DNA of 64,000 bases from assembly GCA_013141175.1 (NCBI GenBank), contig JABFRN010000001.1:3554001-3618000 (forward strand), in the 5' to 3' direction. This DNA comes from Lysobacter sp. (lineage in GTDB: Bacteria > Pseudomonadota > Gammaproteobacteria > Xanthomonadales > Xanthomonadaceae). Within the stretch, counting starts at the first letter, position 1. Every line of letters starts with the position of its first letter. Below, in pieces: positions 50,703-60,032 of the stretch. The notes below the pieces were generated by a model. That model searched no databases, was not told where the DNA came from, and saw only the letters and a program-made list of their open reading frames with translations. Both the position numbers and the translations under genes were made by a program.

Positions 50703-51386
50703 ATGTTCAAGTCCTCCCATACCTCGGTCGCGATCGCCATCGCGACCAGTCTGCTGCTCACCAGTTGCGCCACCTACACCGGCCAGACCAATGCCCCGGA
50801 CGATCCCAACCGCACCCGCAATGGCGCCCTGATCGGCGCGGCCATCGGTGCGGTGGCCGGCATCCTGAGCGGCGACGACGCGCTTGAGCGTCGCCAGCGT
50901 GCGCTGGTCGGTGCCGGTGTCGGCGCAGTCGCCGGCGGCGCGGTCGGCGTGTATCAGGACCGCCAGGAAGCCGATTTGCGGCGCCGCACCGCCGGTACCG
51001 GCATCGAAGTCACCCGCGATGGCGACGTGATCAAACTCAATCTGCCCGATGGCGTGACCTTCGATTTCGGCAAGGCCAATCTCAAACCGCAGTTCTACTC
51101 CGCACTGGATCAGGTCGCCGCGACTATGGCCGAGTACAACCAGACCGTTGTCGAGATCAGCGGCCACACCGACAGCGTCGGCAGCGACGAAGCCAACCAG
51201 CGTCTGTCCGAGCAGCGCGCAGGATCGGTCTCCAATTACCTCGCCGGCAAGGGCCTGATCCGCGAACGCTTCGAAGTGGTCGGCATGGGCGAACGTTATC
51301 CGGTCGCCAGCAACAACTCCGATTCCGGTCGCGCCATGAACCGTCGCGTCGAGATCCGCGTGGTGCCGCTGACCCAGGGCGGCTGA
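50703..51386 (+). CDS. OmpA-family lipoprotein (YiaD-like)
   Basis: 227 residues. Lipobox LLLTSC with Cys22, two glycine-zipper stretches (GALIGAAIGAVAGILSG and GAGVGAVAGGAVGVY), then an OmpA C-terminal domain with NQRLSEQRAGSVSNYLAGKG and NRRVEIRV that binds peptidoglycan. Outer-membrane anchored, linking it to the wall. Followed by its own terminator. Confidence 0.92.
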   Translation: MFKSSHTSVAIAIATSLLLTSCATYTGQTNAPDDPNRTRNGALIGAAIGAVAGILSGDDALERRQRALVGAGVGAVAGGAVGVYQDRQEADLRRRTAGTGIEVTRDGDVIKLNLPDGVTFDFGKANLKPQFYSALDQVAATMAEYNQTVVEISGHTDSVGSDEANQRLSEQRAGSVSNYLAGKGLIRERFEVVGMGERYPVASNNSDSGRAMNRRVEIRVVPLTQGG

Positions 51387-51408
51387 GTTTCCACCATCGC
51401 AATCCATC

Positions 51409-51438
51409 GACGGGCCGCATTGCGGCCCGTCTTCGTTT
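51409..51438 (+). terminator. Rho-independent terminator after the OmpA-like gene
   Basis: GACGGGCCGC-ATT-GCGGCCCGTC followed by TTCGTTT. Confidence 0.75.
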
Positions 51439-51644
51439 GTGGAGCGTGCTGGCGCGAAACGACTCGCATTCAAGAGTCGTCGCAATCTGTTTCGGGATGC
51501 AGGGAATGAAATGTGATTCCGATCACCGAAGGCGCTGGTCGAAACGTGGCCATAATCCGTCGTGATCGCGGGCGGGGCAGGATGCCGAGCGCTGGCGGGT
51601 CGCGAACAGGGGGTTTCCTTCGGACATCATAACGAGCCCTGTTC

Positions 51645-53138
51645 ATGTCGAACCCATTTCCGTTTCATCATCATCTCCTCACGATCTGCCTCGGTGCCGC
51701 AGCAGCAGTCGCCACGTGCTCCTGTACCGATACGAACAACGACGCGCGCAGCCGACGATCGACCGCGACGCTTCTTGCGCAGACCGAGCGTGCGCCCGTG
51801 GGCTCGCCGAGAATCAGAAGCCGACCACTGCCGCCGCTCTTGAGCGGCCCACCCGCAGGCAGTCTTGATACAGCCTTCAGCAATGACGGTATCGTCGCCC
51901 ATCACAATGCTGCTGGCGGCAACGGCAGCGACAACGGCGAGGCCGTCGCGATCGACAGCAACGGACGCATCGTCGTCGCCGGCTACAGCACGAATGCCAA
52001 CAACGCACTGGTCATGACCCTGTGGCGGTACACGTCGACCGGTGCGCTCGATACCACTTTCAACGGCACCGGTCATGCGACCCATGCCGGCGGTGGCGGC
52101 GCGAACGCCAACGATCAGGCGATCGCATCGTCCGTTGCGATCGACGCCAGTGGCCGCATCCTCGTTGGCGGTTACAGCATTGCGGCGAATGTCTGGGGCA
52201 TGGCGATGTGGCGGTTCAATGCGAATGGCACGCCGGACGATACGTTCGGTGCGGCCGGCAGCGATGGCATGGTGCGTTTCCCCAGCCCGCAGAGCGGCGG
52301 CACGGTCGCGACGATGGCGCCGAACGGGCACATCCGCGCATCGGGTTTCACCTGGAACGGCACCGACTGGGATTCGGCGCTGTGGCGTTACGACGCCAAC
52401 GGCGCTTTCGATGCCGGCCGCGCCTACATCTATTCGAATTACTCGACCGGCGGCAACAACGAAGACATCGCCGTCGACGTTGCGCATGACACCAATGGCA
52501 GAGTCGTGATGACCGGCTATCGCACGAATGCGGCCGGCAACCAGGACATGACCGTGTTCCGGTTTTCCGATGATGACGGAGGCCCCCTCGACGACAACTT
52601 CGGCACCGGCGGCATCGTCAGCCACGACAATGCTGCAGGCGGGCAGGGCAACGATGTTGGCCGCGCGATCGCGTTCGACAGCGACGGCAAGATCGTGATC
52701 GCCGGTTGGAGCCCGCGCGGCAGCGGCGACACCAACGGCGACATGGCGATCTGGCGTTTCAACGGCAACGGCACGCTGGACGCCACGTTCAAGAGCAGCG
52801 GTTACGTGACTCATCATGCGGCGGCCGGTGGCGACGGTAACGACTGGGGACGAGCCGTGGTGATCGACGGCAAGGGGCGGATCGTGGTCGCCGGGCAAAG
52901 CGCGAATACGGCCGGCGATGCCGATATGGCCGTGTGGCGCTATCTGGCAAACGGCGAACTCGACACCGCGTTCGGAGGCAAGGGCTGGATCGTCAATGCG
53001 GCTGGCGCCGGTGGCACCAGCGGCAGCGACGGCGCGCGCGGCATCGCGATCGATGCGAACGGCCGGCTCGTCGTGGTCGGGCGCAGCGCCAACGCGAACG
53101 GCGATATCGACATGACGATCTGGCGCATCCTGCCCTGA
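51645..53138 (+). CDS. Delta-60 repeat (beta-propeller-like) exported protein
   Basis: 497 residues. Hydrophobic signal region (HLLTICLGAAAAVATC), then six to seven repeats of about 60 residues with the pattern 'GGxGND.GxAVAIDSxGRIVVAGxSxxxxxxDMAVWRxxxxGxLDTxFxxxG' (for example GRAVVIDGKGRIVVAG, DMAVWRYLANGELDTAFGGK). This is the delta-60 family, a propeller-like fold of unknown role on the cell surface or outside. The lipobox is not clean. The last repeat ends right at the stop. Confidence 0.85.
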   Translation: MSNPFPFHHHLLTICLGAAAAVATCSCTDTNNDARSRRSTATLLAQTERAPVGSPRIRSRPLPPLLSGPPAGSLDTAFSNDGIVAHHNAAGGNGSDNGEAVAIDSNGRIVVAGYSTNANNALVMTLWRYTSTGALDTTFNGTGHATHAGGGGANANDQAIASSVAIDASGRILVGGYSIAANVWGMAMWRFNANGTPDDTFGAAGSDGMVRFPSPQSGGTVATMAPNGHIRASGFTWNGTDWDSALWRYDANGAFDAGRAYIYSNYSTGGNNEDIAVDVAHDTNGRVVMTGYRTNAAGNQDMTVFRFSDDDGGPLDDNFGTGGIVSHDNAAGGQGNDVGRAIAFDSDGKIVIAGWSPRGSGDTNGDMAIWRFNGNGTLDATFKSSGYVTHHAAAGGDGNDWGRAVVIDGKGRIVVAGQSANTAGDADMAVWRYLANGELDTAFGGKGWIVNAAGAGGTSGSDGARGIAIDANGRLVVVGRSANANGDIDMTIWRILP

Positions 53139-53756
53139 GCAGGTGCGGCTCTGGACAGGTGCGGCTCTGAGCAGGCGTGAATGCGTTGGAACCCGCCGAC
53201 TTCAGCCCACCGCAATCAGGAAAGACGCGGGATCCACGCGTTCGCCGGGGTGACGCGATTGGACGTCGCGATTGCCGGATCCATCGCGGATACGCTTGTA
53301 TCTGAAAAACGGCTGTCCTAAGATCGCCTGCTGGCAAAGGAACAGGGAATGGGTGCGATGCCTAAGTTCGATGCTCAACATCATGCCGTCGGGCGGGTTG
53401 CTCGAAAGCGCATGCACTGCGCGCTGGGCAGCGCGAAACACATCAATCGCAACGCACATCGACTGAAGCCCGTCGGCGACGGACGGTCATAGTCATCGCT
53501 GGCCTGCGACAGGGCCGGTACGCGTCATTCTTCAGCGTCATGGATCAGCGATGGTCCGGCATGCACCTGCGCAACGTGGGGGCGGGGCTGTCGGGCGTAA
53601 CAGGGCGTTGGCCGCAGACGGGACAGGGATCCAGCGTTTTTTTCGAAAAGCAGGCCACTGCAGGTCCTGGATTCCGTTGATGGGGTGTCTGTCGAGAGTG
53701 TGCTGGGGCGACGCGTTCGCGCCCGTCATGACGATCTAAATATCCGGGGGGGTACG
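53139..53756. other. Intergenic region before the sigma54 activator
   Basis: 618 bp. Two tandem copies of AGGTGCGGCTCTG stand at the beginning (53142-53168). A 47-codon frame with a good ribosome site (53349-53492) is listed separately. A GGGGGG run serves the next gene. No known motif was recognised in the remainder. Confidence 0.4.
53349..53492 (+). CDS. Possible small basic protein
   Basis: 47 residues (starts MGAMPKFDAQHHAVGRVARK, ends LKPVGDGRS). AAGGA lies 7 nt before the ATG. The composition is His/Arg/Lys-rich, like a tiny nucleic-acid-binding protein, but it could be chance. No family is recognised. Confidence 0.25.
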   Translation: MGAMPKFDAQHHAVGRVARKRMHCALGSAKHINRNAHRLKPVGDGRS

Positions 53757-54743
53757 ATGGAAGCGTATTCACGATTCAACTTGATAGGCTCATCCGAGCA
53801 GTTCCAGAAAGTCCTCGCGCGCATCCAGAAGCTGGCGTCGCTCGACGCGACCGTGCTGCTGTCCGGGGAAACGGGGACAGGCAAAGAGCTCGCGGCGCGG
53901 GCGATCCACTACCGCAGCGCCCGGTCCGACAAGCCGTTCGTGCCGGTCAACTGCGGTGCGCTTGCCGAATCGCTGATCGAAAGCGAGTTGTTCGGCCACG
54001 AGCGCGGCGCATTCACCGATGCCAAGACCGCCTCCAATGGATTGATCGGCGAGGCCGCTGGCGGCACGCTGTTCCTGGACGAGGTCGACACGCTGAGCGC
54101 CAAGGCGCAGGCGGCGCTGCTGCGTTTCCTGCAGGATCGCACCTATCGACGGGTCGGCGGCGGCACGCTGCGGCAAGTGGACGTGCGCGTGCTGGTGGCC
54201 AGCAACGCGGACCTGCCCGAACTCGTGCAGAAGCGTCAATTCCGCCAGGATCTGCTCTATCGCCTGAATGTGCTGTCCCTGCACTTGCCCGCGCTGCGCG
54301 ACCGCGAGGGCGATGCTGCGGTGCTCGCGCGGGCGGCGCTGCAGCGGTTGAGCCATCAATACCGTTTGCCGTTGAAACAACTGCATGCCGATGGTCTCGC
54401 GTTCATCCAACGCTATCGCTGGCCGGGCAATGTCCGCGAGTTGGAAAACATCATCCATCGCGAATTCCTGATGAGCGACGATACCGAACTGCATCTGCGC
54501 GAATCCTGCGAAGCGCTGATGGGCCCGGCCGTACTGCTCGCCGACAGCGATACAAAGGCGCCTTTCCGCGATGCCAAGGCCAATGCCCTGGCCGAGTTCG
54601 AACGCAGCTATGTGCGCGCGATGCTGGCGCGCACCGGTGGCAACATTTCGCAGGCGGCGCGCTTGTCGAAGCAGGAGCGCAGTGCCTTCGGCAAGCTGGT
54701 GCGCAAGTACAAGCTCGGCGGTTTCGAAGGTCAGGTGGCCTGA
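53757..54743 (+). CDS. Sigma54-dependent transcriptional activator without N-terminal sensor domain
   Basis: 328 residues. AAA+ domain: Walker [19 protein letters not shown], the sigma54-contact loop written ERGAFTDAK (canonical GAFTGA), Walker [12 protein letters not shown]-finger region [20 protein letters not shown] and [19 protein letters not shown] Fis-type HTH ([20 protein letters not shown]) ends it. There is no receiver or GAF domain, as in PspF, so activity must be controlled by a partner or by level. It heads the T6SS side of the window, and a -24/-12 promoter precedes tssBC. Stand-alone activators of this kind (VasH type) commonly switch on T6SS. The target is inferred. Confidence 0.88.
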   Translation: MEAYSRFNLIGSSEQFQKVLARIQKLASLDATVLLSGETGTGKELAARAIHYRSARSDKPFVPVNCGALAESLIESELFGHERGAFTDAKTASNGLIGEAAGGTLFLDEVDTLSAKAQAALLRFLQDRTYRRVGGGTLRQVDVRVLVASNADLPELVQKRQFRQDLLYRLNVLSLHLPALRDREGDAAVLARAALQRLSHQYRLPLKQLHADGLAFIQRYRWPGNVRELENIIHREFLMSDDTELHLRESCEALMGPAVLLADSDTKAPFRDAKANALAEFERSYVRAMLARTGGNISQAARLSKQERSAFGKLVRKYKLGGFEGQVA

Positions 54744-55038
54744 CCGTTGCTTGGAATGCGCGCATCGCGTGCGTTCGATCCGATGCGTCCGCGCGGCTCG
54801 CCCTTCCGGGGCGGGCCCGGCGAATGGCGCCGGTGTCCGACGGTGCCGTCGAATCGCCATCCGCTGAATCGCGCGCGGAATCCGCAAGGCGGCGCGCGCC
54901 GACGAACCCCAGGTTCTCCTGCGTGCGCGCAGGTGGGGCCGGCTCGCGCAATTTTGAGTCAAATCATGCCGAATCCACCGGAGCGCGCGGTATTCTTGGC
55001 CCACGATCCGGTGACACATCAACTTCAAATCCGCACCT

Positions 55039-55284
55039 ATGGATGAGCAACTCGTTGTATTCGCTGAGAATGCCATCCGCGCCTACCTGGCCGACCGCCC
55101 GGACAGCGCGGATACGCTCGATGGCATCCATTGCTGGTGGATTCTCTGGCCCGGCTTGTCCGAGTCGCCGGTGGTGACCCAGATCGCGTTGGAGCGGCTC
55201 GAAGCCGCGGGCGAGGTGGAGCCCGTCAGCGTCGGCAATCAGATCCTGTGGCGGCGCCCGCGCGCACAGCATCAAACGGTTTGA
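55039..55284 (+). CDS. Small protein of unknown function in the T6SS region
   Basis: 81 residues (MDEQLVVFAENAIRAYLADR, DTLDGIHCWWILWPG, VTQIALERLEAAGEVEPVSV, ILWRRP). The second half looks like the recognition end of a winged helix (helix followed by a wing with VGNQILWRR), so DNA binding is possible but unproven. It lies 295 bp after the sigma54 activator and has its own terminator. Confidence 0.6.
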   Translation: MDEQLVVFAENAIRAYLADRPDSADTLDGIHCWWILWPGLSESPVVTQIALERLEAAGEVEPVSVGNQILWRRPRAQHQTV

Positions 55285-55775
55285 ATCCACGCACCGCATA
55301 TCGCCGTCACCGGCGATTTTTTTCGTCTCGATGCCTTCACTGCGATCGCCCCGCCATGGTGGGCGTCTCCGTGCGGCCGATGAGGTGAAAATCCACCCAC
55401 CGGGTAAAAAACGACTCGATCCGACCCGATCCGCAGCGGAGTCTCGAAAACACCCGTGATCTGTCGATTCTTCGGCGATCGTGCCTGCAAGCGCGGATGG
55501 TCGGCGGTGTGGCGCGCATCGGCATGAGGTCGAAAAGCACCTCGTGCGCGGCGTCCGGATGCGGGGTTCGTATCGCAAACAATTGTTTTTCATGGTGCTT
55601 GCGGCCGGATCTTCCGGTGGCGCGGAAATTGCTGTGCATCGTTGCAAGGCGTGCGATCGGCATTCGATGGGGCGCAGGCCGTGCCCGTCCGTGTGGCGGG
55701 GAACGTTTTACAGGGGCGTCGCGCCGAGGCCGGCGTAGGCGATGCGCTGCAGGGATCGAAGAAGAAGGGGTGGCG
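55285..55775. other. Intergenic region upstream of the unknown-gene cluster
   Basis: 491 bp. Starts with a terminator (55300-55324). The remainder has slightly lower GC near 55390-55470 and 55580. No -24/-12 match good enough to report, and no gene. Confidence 0.35.
55300..55324 (+). terminator. Rho-independent terminator
   Basis: ATCGCCG-TCAC-CGGCGAT followed by seven T. Confidence 0.8.
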
Positions 55776-56297
55776 ATGAACTGGTTCGGCAGCGGTGGCG
55801 GCAAACCGAAACCCGGCGGTGGCCAGTGGGTGGAGATGCAGGAGTACGTGCACAAGCGACCCGGCGTGGACGGCCAGCGCGGCGAGATCGAAAACCCGCA
55901 GGGCAGCGCGACCTACGATCGCAATCCCACCGACCTCACCGTGCACGGCATCGTGTCCGAGAAGCCGGGCGGTGGGACGTTCCTGATGCAGCAGATCGCC
56001 CTGGACGCGCAGCAGATGGGCAAACCGTTCGTGCGGACCACGATGACAGCGCCCAGCGCGTTCGGTTTCTACCATCGCATGGGCATGCTGCCTTCGCAGC
56101 AGAGCAAGGCGATGGGCGAGCTGTCGATGGCGCGGACCCATCCGGAAGGCGTGAGCTTCCCGATCGGACAGGTGGGCAGCAAGCCCGGGCGTCTGAACCA
56201 GGAGTCGCTGGACGCGATGGACCTGCGCATCAAGACCTCGCGGATGCAGTGGGAAGCGCCGACCGAGACGGTGGTGCGCAAGTCGTCCGGACGTTGA
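55776..56297 (+). CDS. Unknown protein, possibly GNAT-like, near the T6SS genes
   Basis: 173 residues. Gly/Lys/Pro-rich start (NWFGSGGGKPKPGGG). The middle HGIVSEKPGGGTFLMQQIAL followed by SAFGFYHRMGMLP resembles the acetyl-CoA-binding and FYxxxGF parts of GNAT acetyltransferases, but the usual Q/RxxGxG/A loop is altered to EKPGGG. The tail has IKTSRMQWE. Its ATG has a GAAGGGG ribosome site. First of three unknown genes on the same strand ahead of a GNAT gene and tssBC. T6SS cargo or accessory role is only inferred from place. Confidence 0.5.
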   Translation: MNWFGSGGGKPKPGGGQWVEMQEYVHKRPGVDGQRGEIENPQGSATYDRNPTDLTVHGIVSEKPGGGTFLMQQIALDAQQMGKPFVRTTMTAPSAFGFYHRMGMLPSQQSKAMGELSMARTHPEGVSFPIGQVGSKPGRLNQESLDAMDLRIKTSRMQWEAPTETVVRKSSGR

Positions 56298-56436
56298 GCG
56301 GATGCGCGATGCCCCGGCCCGCACTTTCTTGATCGTACCTGCTTTGATCGTACTTTCTTCGACCGCGCCGTCTTGAATCCACGGTCGACGCGGATTGCCG
56401 ATATCGGAACTGTTCCGCTCACCCTGCGAGACAACG

Positions 56437-57210
56437 ATGGATGAACCCAAGCGACAGGTGAAACACCAGAATCCCTATCCCGAGGGAACCGAAAAGCACG
56501 CGCTGTTCGAGGAAGCCTGGTCGAAGAAAACCGCGTTCGGCAATTTCACCGGGATGTGGGATTCGGGCCGCAAGAAACGCGAGGCGCGCGTGCAGCAGCG
56601 CGTGGAAAGTTTCACCGCGAACCGGGATGCCTTCGTCAGCGACAATGGCCTGCCTTTGCAGCCTTCGTATCATCCGGAGCGGGATCAGCCCGATCATCCG
56701 TACACCGGTTTTCACGGCAAGGGAGAGTCGGTCAAGTACCTCGATCACAGCAAGGACGACCGGCAGGGCTTCGCCGTCAGCTTCGATCAAGGACGTCTGC
56801 AGCAGAAAGGCATCAAGAATGCGCAGGGCGAGGTGGTTCCGCCCGATCGCGTGGGCGACAAGGTGATGTTCACCCGACGGGCGTCCAACGCGGGTCAACT
56901 GCTCGCCATGATCAAGAGCACCAGGCCCGAGCGGGTGCAGCACAGCACGTTCAACGAAGGCATGGCGGTGGCCAATGCGGGCTTCATCAACCTGGATCAA
57001 ACCGGTCAGGTGGACAGCTTCAAGTTGAGTTCGGGTCACTACGCGCCCGATGTCGAGAGCGGCGTGAAGCTTGCGATGTGGAGCGAGCAGCATGGCGTCT
57101 TTCAACAGGGCCAGGCGCGCATCCAGGACCACAGTGGCAAGCCGATGGACACATCGATCCAGGCGCGCATGTTCGCGGTGCAGTCGTGGGCGTCACGGCA
57201 GAACCACTGA
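56437..57210 (+). CDS. Unknown protein with SGHYxP motif, near the T6SS genes
   Basis: 257 residues, charged, no signal peptide or membrane segment. The C-terminal QVDSFKLSSGHYAPDVESGV resembles the 'G.I..is.SGHYxP' element seen in a number of large bacterial toxins and unknown proteins, usually as a small domain before an effector tail. The middle has LDHSKDDRQGFAVSFDQGRL and MFTRRASNAGQLLAMIKSTR. No catalytic motif is recognised. A T6SS-linked role is possible from neighbourhood. Confidence 0.5.
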   Translation: MDEPKRQVKHQNPYPEGTEKHALFEEAWSKKTAFGNFTGMWDSGRKKREARVQQRVESFTANRDAFVSDNGLPLQPSYHPERDQPDHPYTGFHGKGESVKYLDHSKDDRQGFAVSFDQGRLQQKGIKNAQGEVVPPDRVGDKVMFTRRASNAGQLLAMIKSTRPERVQHSTFNEGMAVANAGFINLDQTGQVDSFKLSSGHYAPDVESGVKLAMWSEQHGVFQQGQARIQDHSGKPMDTSIQARMFAVQSWASRQNH

Positions 57211-57304
57211 CGACCCGGCGCTCGGCGCCCCGACACCCTCCAGGCGCGCGGACCAGGTTCCGTGGCGCGGTCTTCACGGGAATCACGACAACAGGAAAAA
57301 GATC

Positions 57305-57916
57305 ATGGAGGGTGGAAATGGAGGGAGAGGCAGGGGTTATGCCAGCGGTGAGCACAGGGGCGCGATGGAGTTCCTGAGTGCCGAGAACAGAGGGCGAAGC
57401 AGACGCAATTCGCTGCAGCAGGCGGACCTGATCCATCAAGCCGGATTGGAACAGGATCCGTTGATGCCACCCAGGGCGTTCGGCCGGGACAGCTTCGAGG
57501 CGCTCACGGACCCGCGTGGAAGCATCGATGCGCGCGCGCTGCTGAGCCAGATGCATCCGACCCAGGAGCAGCGATGGAATCCTGATCTGGGAGGCGGGCG
57601 GCGTCAGATCCGGACAGGCCGGAATTTCAGGGTTCCGGACCGGGACGATCCCAATCGCCATTTCAATGTGCGCATCCATACCAACGACAACCACCGGGAG
57701 AATCCCGAAGAGAACGCGTTCGGCCACGCCATCGTCCGGGTCGAGCACGTCGAGCGGGTGATGAACGCCGCAGGCGTTGAAGTGCATCACGTCAGGGGTG
57801 CGCTGATGGGGCTGCCGCCCGTGGGACATGTCGGCGGCCCGTGGGTCGCGCACCCGAACGATGACCAGGCCAATGCCGCGCATATCCCGGCGAGATTCGG
57901 CCGTCGTCTTCCCTGA
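57305..57916 (+). CDS. Unknown protein, near the T6SS genes
   Basis: 203 residues. Begins with a Gly/Arg-rich low-complexity stretch (EGGNGGRGRGYASGEHRG), then a polar domain rich in His, Asn and Arg (NRHFNVRIHTNDNHRENPEE, FGHAIVRVEHVERVMNAAGV, HIPARFGRRLP). AGGAAA precedes the ATG. The composition would suit a secreted enzyme or toxin tail, but no family is recognised. It is 57 bp before the next gene on the same strand. Confidence 0.5.
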   Translation: MEGGNGGRGRGYASGEHRGAMEFLSAENRGRSRRNSLQQADLIHQAGLEQDPLMPPRAFGRDSFEALTDPRGSIDARALLSQMHPTQEQRWNPDLGGGRRQIRTGRNFRVPDRDDPNRHFNVRIHTNDNHRENPEENAFGHAIVRVEHVERVMNAAGVEVHHVRGALMGLPPVGHVGGPWVAHPNDDQANAAHIPARFGRRLP

Positions 57917-57973
57917 TGCGATGGTCGGAGCGGACTTTCCGATGATCGACCGCCGCTGGACAAGGAGTCGTGC

Positions 57974-59080
57974 GTGCATGCAATAGCGGAGATGAATGCG
58001 GCGGCGCAGCTCGAACCGGCGGACGAATCGCCTGCCGGCCTGTCGCTGTCGACGCTCTGGGATGCGCTGGCGTCCGCGCAGTGGTCGCTGCGCGCACAGC
58101 AGCGGTGGCTGCCCGAAGTGCTGGCTCGCGCGCACGAACTGGTGCCGGAATCGCGCATCGCATGGCTGCTCCGATTGCGCGAAGCGTCCCACTCCGCGTG
58201 GGCGGCGCCGGCATCCGTCCGGCAAACGATGCTGCAACTGGCGTCTGCATGGTGCGATTGGCCCTTGCTGTTGACGAGCTGCGAGCGCATGGACGCCGCA
58301 GGCGAATTGCCGGCCTGGGCCGGCTCCCTCATGGCGACAGCGCAACTGCGGTTGGGCGAGTCGCAAGCGGCATTGAGCCGCTGTCGGGCGATGGCGTTGC
58401 TGGATCCGCAGGATCGTTGGGCGACCGGGATGCACGATGCGCTGCAACAGTGGATCGCCTTCGTCGAGCGCGCGCCACCGATCCCCGGCGACGGATTGCG
58501 GCTGGAACCCCTGGGACATCATCACGCGCAGGACTTCGCGAACCAGTACTTCGACCCCGCCATCGCCGAACGCTGCTGCCTGCCGACCTTCGCCGATCAC
58601 GCGCACTGGCATCGTTGGCTCGACCAGTGCTGGGGCTACGGCGATCAGCGCCTGTATGCCGTGATCCATGCCGAATGGGGCTTCGTCGGCAGCGTCAGTC
58701 TGATCCTGCACGACGACATCGGCCTGTTCTACTACTGGCTGGGCCGCGATTTCCAGGGGCATGGCCTCGGCCCGGCCGCGGCGCAGCTGCTGTTGGAAGA
58801 CGCACGCGTGCAGCGTCGCATGCGCACCTGCTATGCCAAGGTCTTCGAGTACAACACGCCTTCGCGCCGCGCATTGGAAAAGCTCGGTTTCGACGCGCTC
58901 GATTTCCGCCCGGCGCCACCGAACGCGGATGAAATGCTGTATCGGCGGGGCCCGGCGCAGACGCGGCAAGGCAGCGTCGAAGAACTGCGCGCCCTGTTCG
59001 TGCGCATGGGCCTGGACACGCGGATCGCGGTGCCGTTGCCGGAAGCGCCAACGACGCGATCGATGCGCTTCGATCGGTAG
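57974..59080 (+). CDS. GNAT acetyltransferase (RimJ/RimL type) with helical N-terminal extension
   Basis: 368 residues. Residues 1-170 are helical and look TPR-like (LLDPQDRWATGMHDAL, SEALSRC-type repeats). Residues 172-340 form a GNAT domain: GLRLEPLGHHHAQDF, VGSVSLILHDDIGLFYYWLG, FQGHGLGPAAAQLLL (acetyl-CoA loop), NTPSRRALEKLGFDAL. It may acetylate a protein N-terminus or Lys. AAGGAG six nt before a GTG decides that start; the ATG at 57992 lacks a site. Similar GNATs occur in some T6SS loci. It is the last gene before the -24/-12 promoter of tssBC. Confidence 0.75.
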   Translation: MHAIAEMNAAAQLEPADESPAGLSLSTLWDALASAQWSLRAQQRWLPEVLARAHELVPESRIAWLLRLREASHSAWAAPASVRQTMLQLASAWCDWPLLLTSCERMDAAGELPAWAGSLMATAQLRLGESQAALSRCRAMALLDPQDRWATGMHDALQQWIAFVERAPPIPGDGLRLEPLGHHHAQDFANQYFDPAIAERCCLPTFADHAHWHRWLDQCWGYGDQRLYAVIHAEWGFVGSVSLILHDDIGLFYYWLGRDFQGHGLGPAAAQLLLEDARVQRRMRTCYAKVFEYNTPSRRALEKLGFDALDFRPAPPNADEMLYRRGPAQTRQGSVEELRALFVRMGLDTRIAVPLPEAPTTRSMRFDR

Positions 59081-59140
59081 TCCCGACCCTGAAGTCGCTT
59101 TTCGCCGGCCCTGTGGCCGGTGACGCTTTGGATCCTGTCC

Positions 59141-59354
59141 CTGAGGTATCCACACTCTTTCGAGCATTTCAAAAAAACGTCGTCATCCCCGCGAATGCGG
59201 GGATCCAGCGACTTCAAGCTTCCGATGCTTCCGGCTTCTGCGCAGCGCAAAGGCACCGGGTTCCCGCGTTCGCGGGAACGACGGGCAAAGGAACGGTGAC
59301 TGCCGATCAATCGATCCGTTTGATGTTCTTGAGGAAAGAGTTGGAATACCTCAG
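59141..59354. repeat. Copy D of the ~200-bp intergenic repeat, upstream of tssBC
   Basis: Best-preserved ends: CTGAGGTATCCACACTCT on the left and AGAGTTGGAATACCTCAG on the right, 15 of 18 complementary. Both hairpins and the core GCCGATCAATCGATCCGTT are present, with an extra ~15 bp CTTCCGATGCTTCCG-type insert. Confidence 0.8.
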
Positions 59355-60032
59355 ATCCGGTTCCGGGTCCGATGCGTCTCCCGTGCGCGGCACGCGTTTC
59401 CGCCCCGACGGCTGCGCCGAGACTGCCGCGAACGGTTGCGGTGTCGGTGTGCAGGCGATATCGGCGCTTAGCTTCTGCCGGTGGAAGCGCTGCGACCTGC
59501 TCATCGTCGGAACCGTCGGAGACCTGCTCCACGACGGTGCCCGGTACGGGCGTGACCGGCGCCGCGTCGGTCATGACATCGCAACGCGATGGTTTTTTTC
59601 TTCAAGCATCGCGCGGTGGGTGGAATTGCACCCGTATGCGGTTTTTTTCGCTCATCGCGCATCGCGATCGTTCCAGTCGTCGCAAAGCTGGCGTATCGCC
59701 TTGATCCGACAGGCTTTGCGGCGCTTCGCCGGGTGTGGATGCCGACTGCGGTTCGCATGCGCACCGAGTCGACAAGTACTCGGTACGTTGCGGGTCGGGT
59801 TGCGGAAATACCTGGAAACGCAGTGATATCAACGACTTCATCGATTCCGGGAAGTTGGCACGCAACTTGTTATCGATATCCTCGAAACAGCTTCGGCGGC
59901 CGTCGAAATCGCAGGCGCAATCGCGAACGATCGAGCCGATGTTGTTGAAGGTTGCATGCAGTCCGGCAGCCGCCACGGGTCCGCAAGTCGGACGCATCGA
60001 ACATCAACACAACCCAGGGTTGGGGCAAGCGA
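59355..60032. other. Regulatory gap upstream of tssBC
   Basis: 678 bp. Holds the -24/-12 promoter at 59855-59871. A minus-strand frame starting near 59574 (MTDAAPVTPVPGTVVEQVSD) has some coding character but runs into repeat copy D without an ending of its own; it is not called. AT content rises near 59590-59650. Confidence 0.45.
59855..59871 (+). promoter_or_regulatory. Sigma54 (-24/-12) promoter for the T6SS operon
   Basis: TTGGCACGCAACTTGTT against the consensus TTGGCACGNNNNTTGCW: a full match in the -24 block and correct spacing, with T for C at the -12 GC. It lies about 160 bp before tssBC, on the right strand. A sigma54 activator gene is 5 kb upstream in the same cluster. Confidence 0.65.

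Noticed and set aside
58831-59574. Minus-strand gene beginning MTDAAPVTPVPGTVVEQVSD
   Set aside because: The first 70 codons look plausible, but the frame runs through repeat copy D into the antisense of the GNAT gene and has no ribosome site; it may be a fragment.
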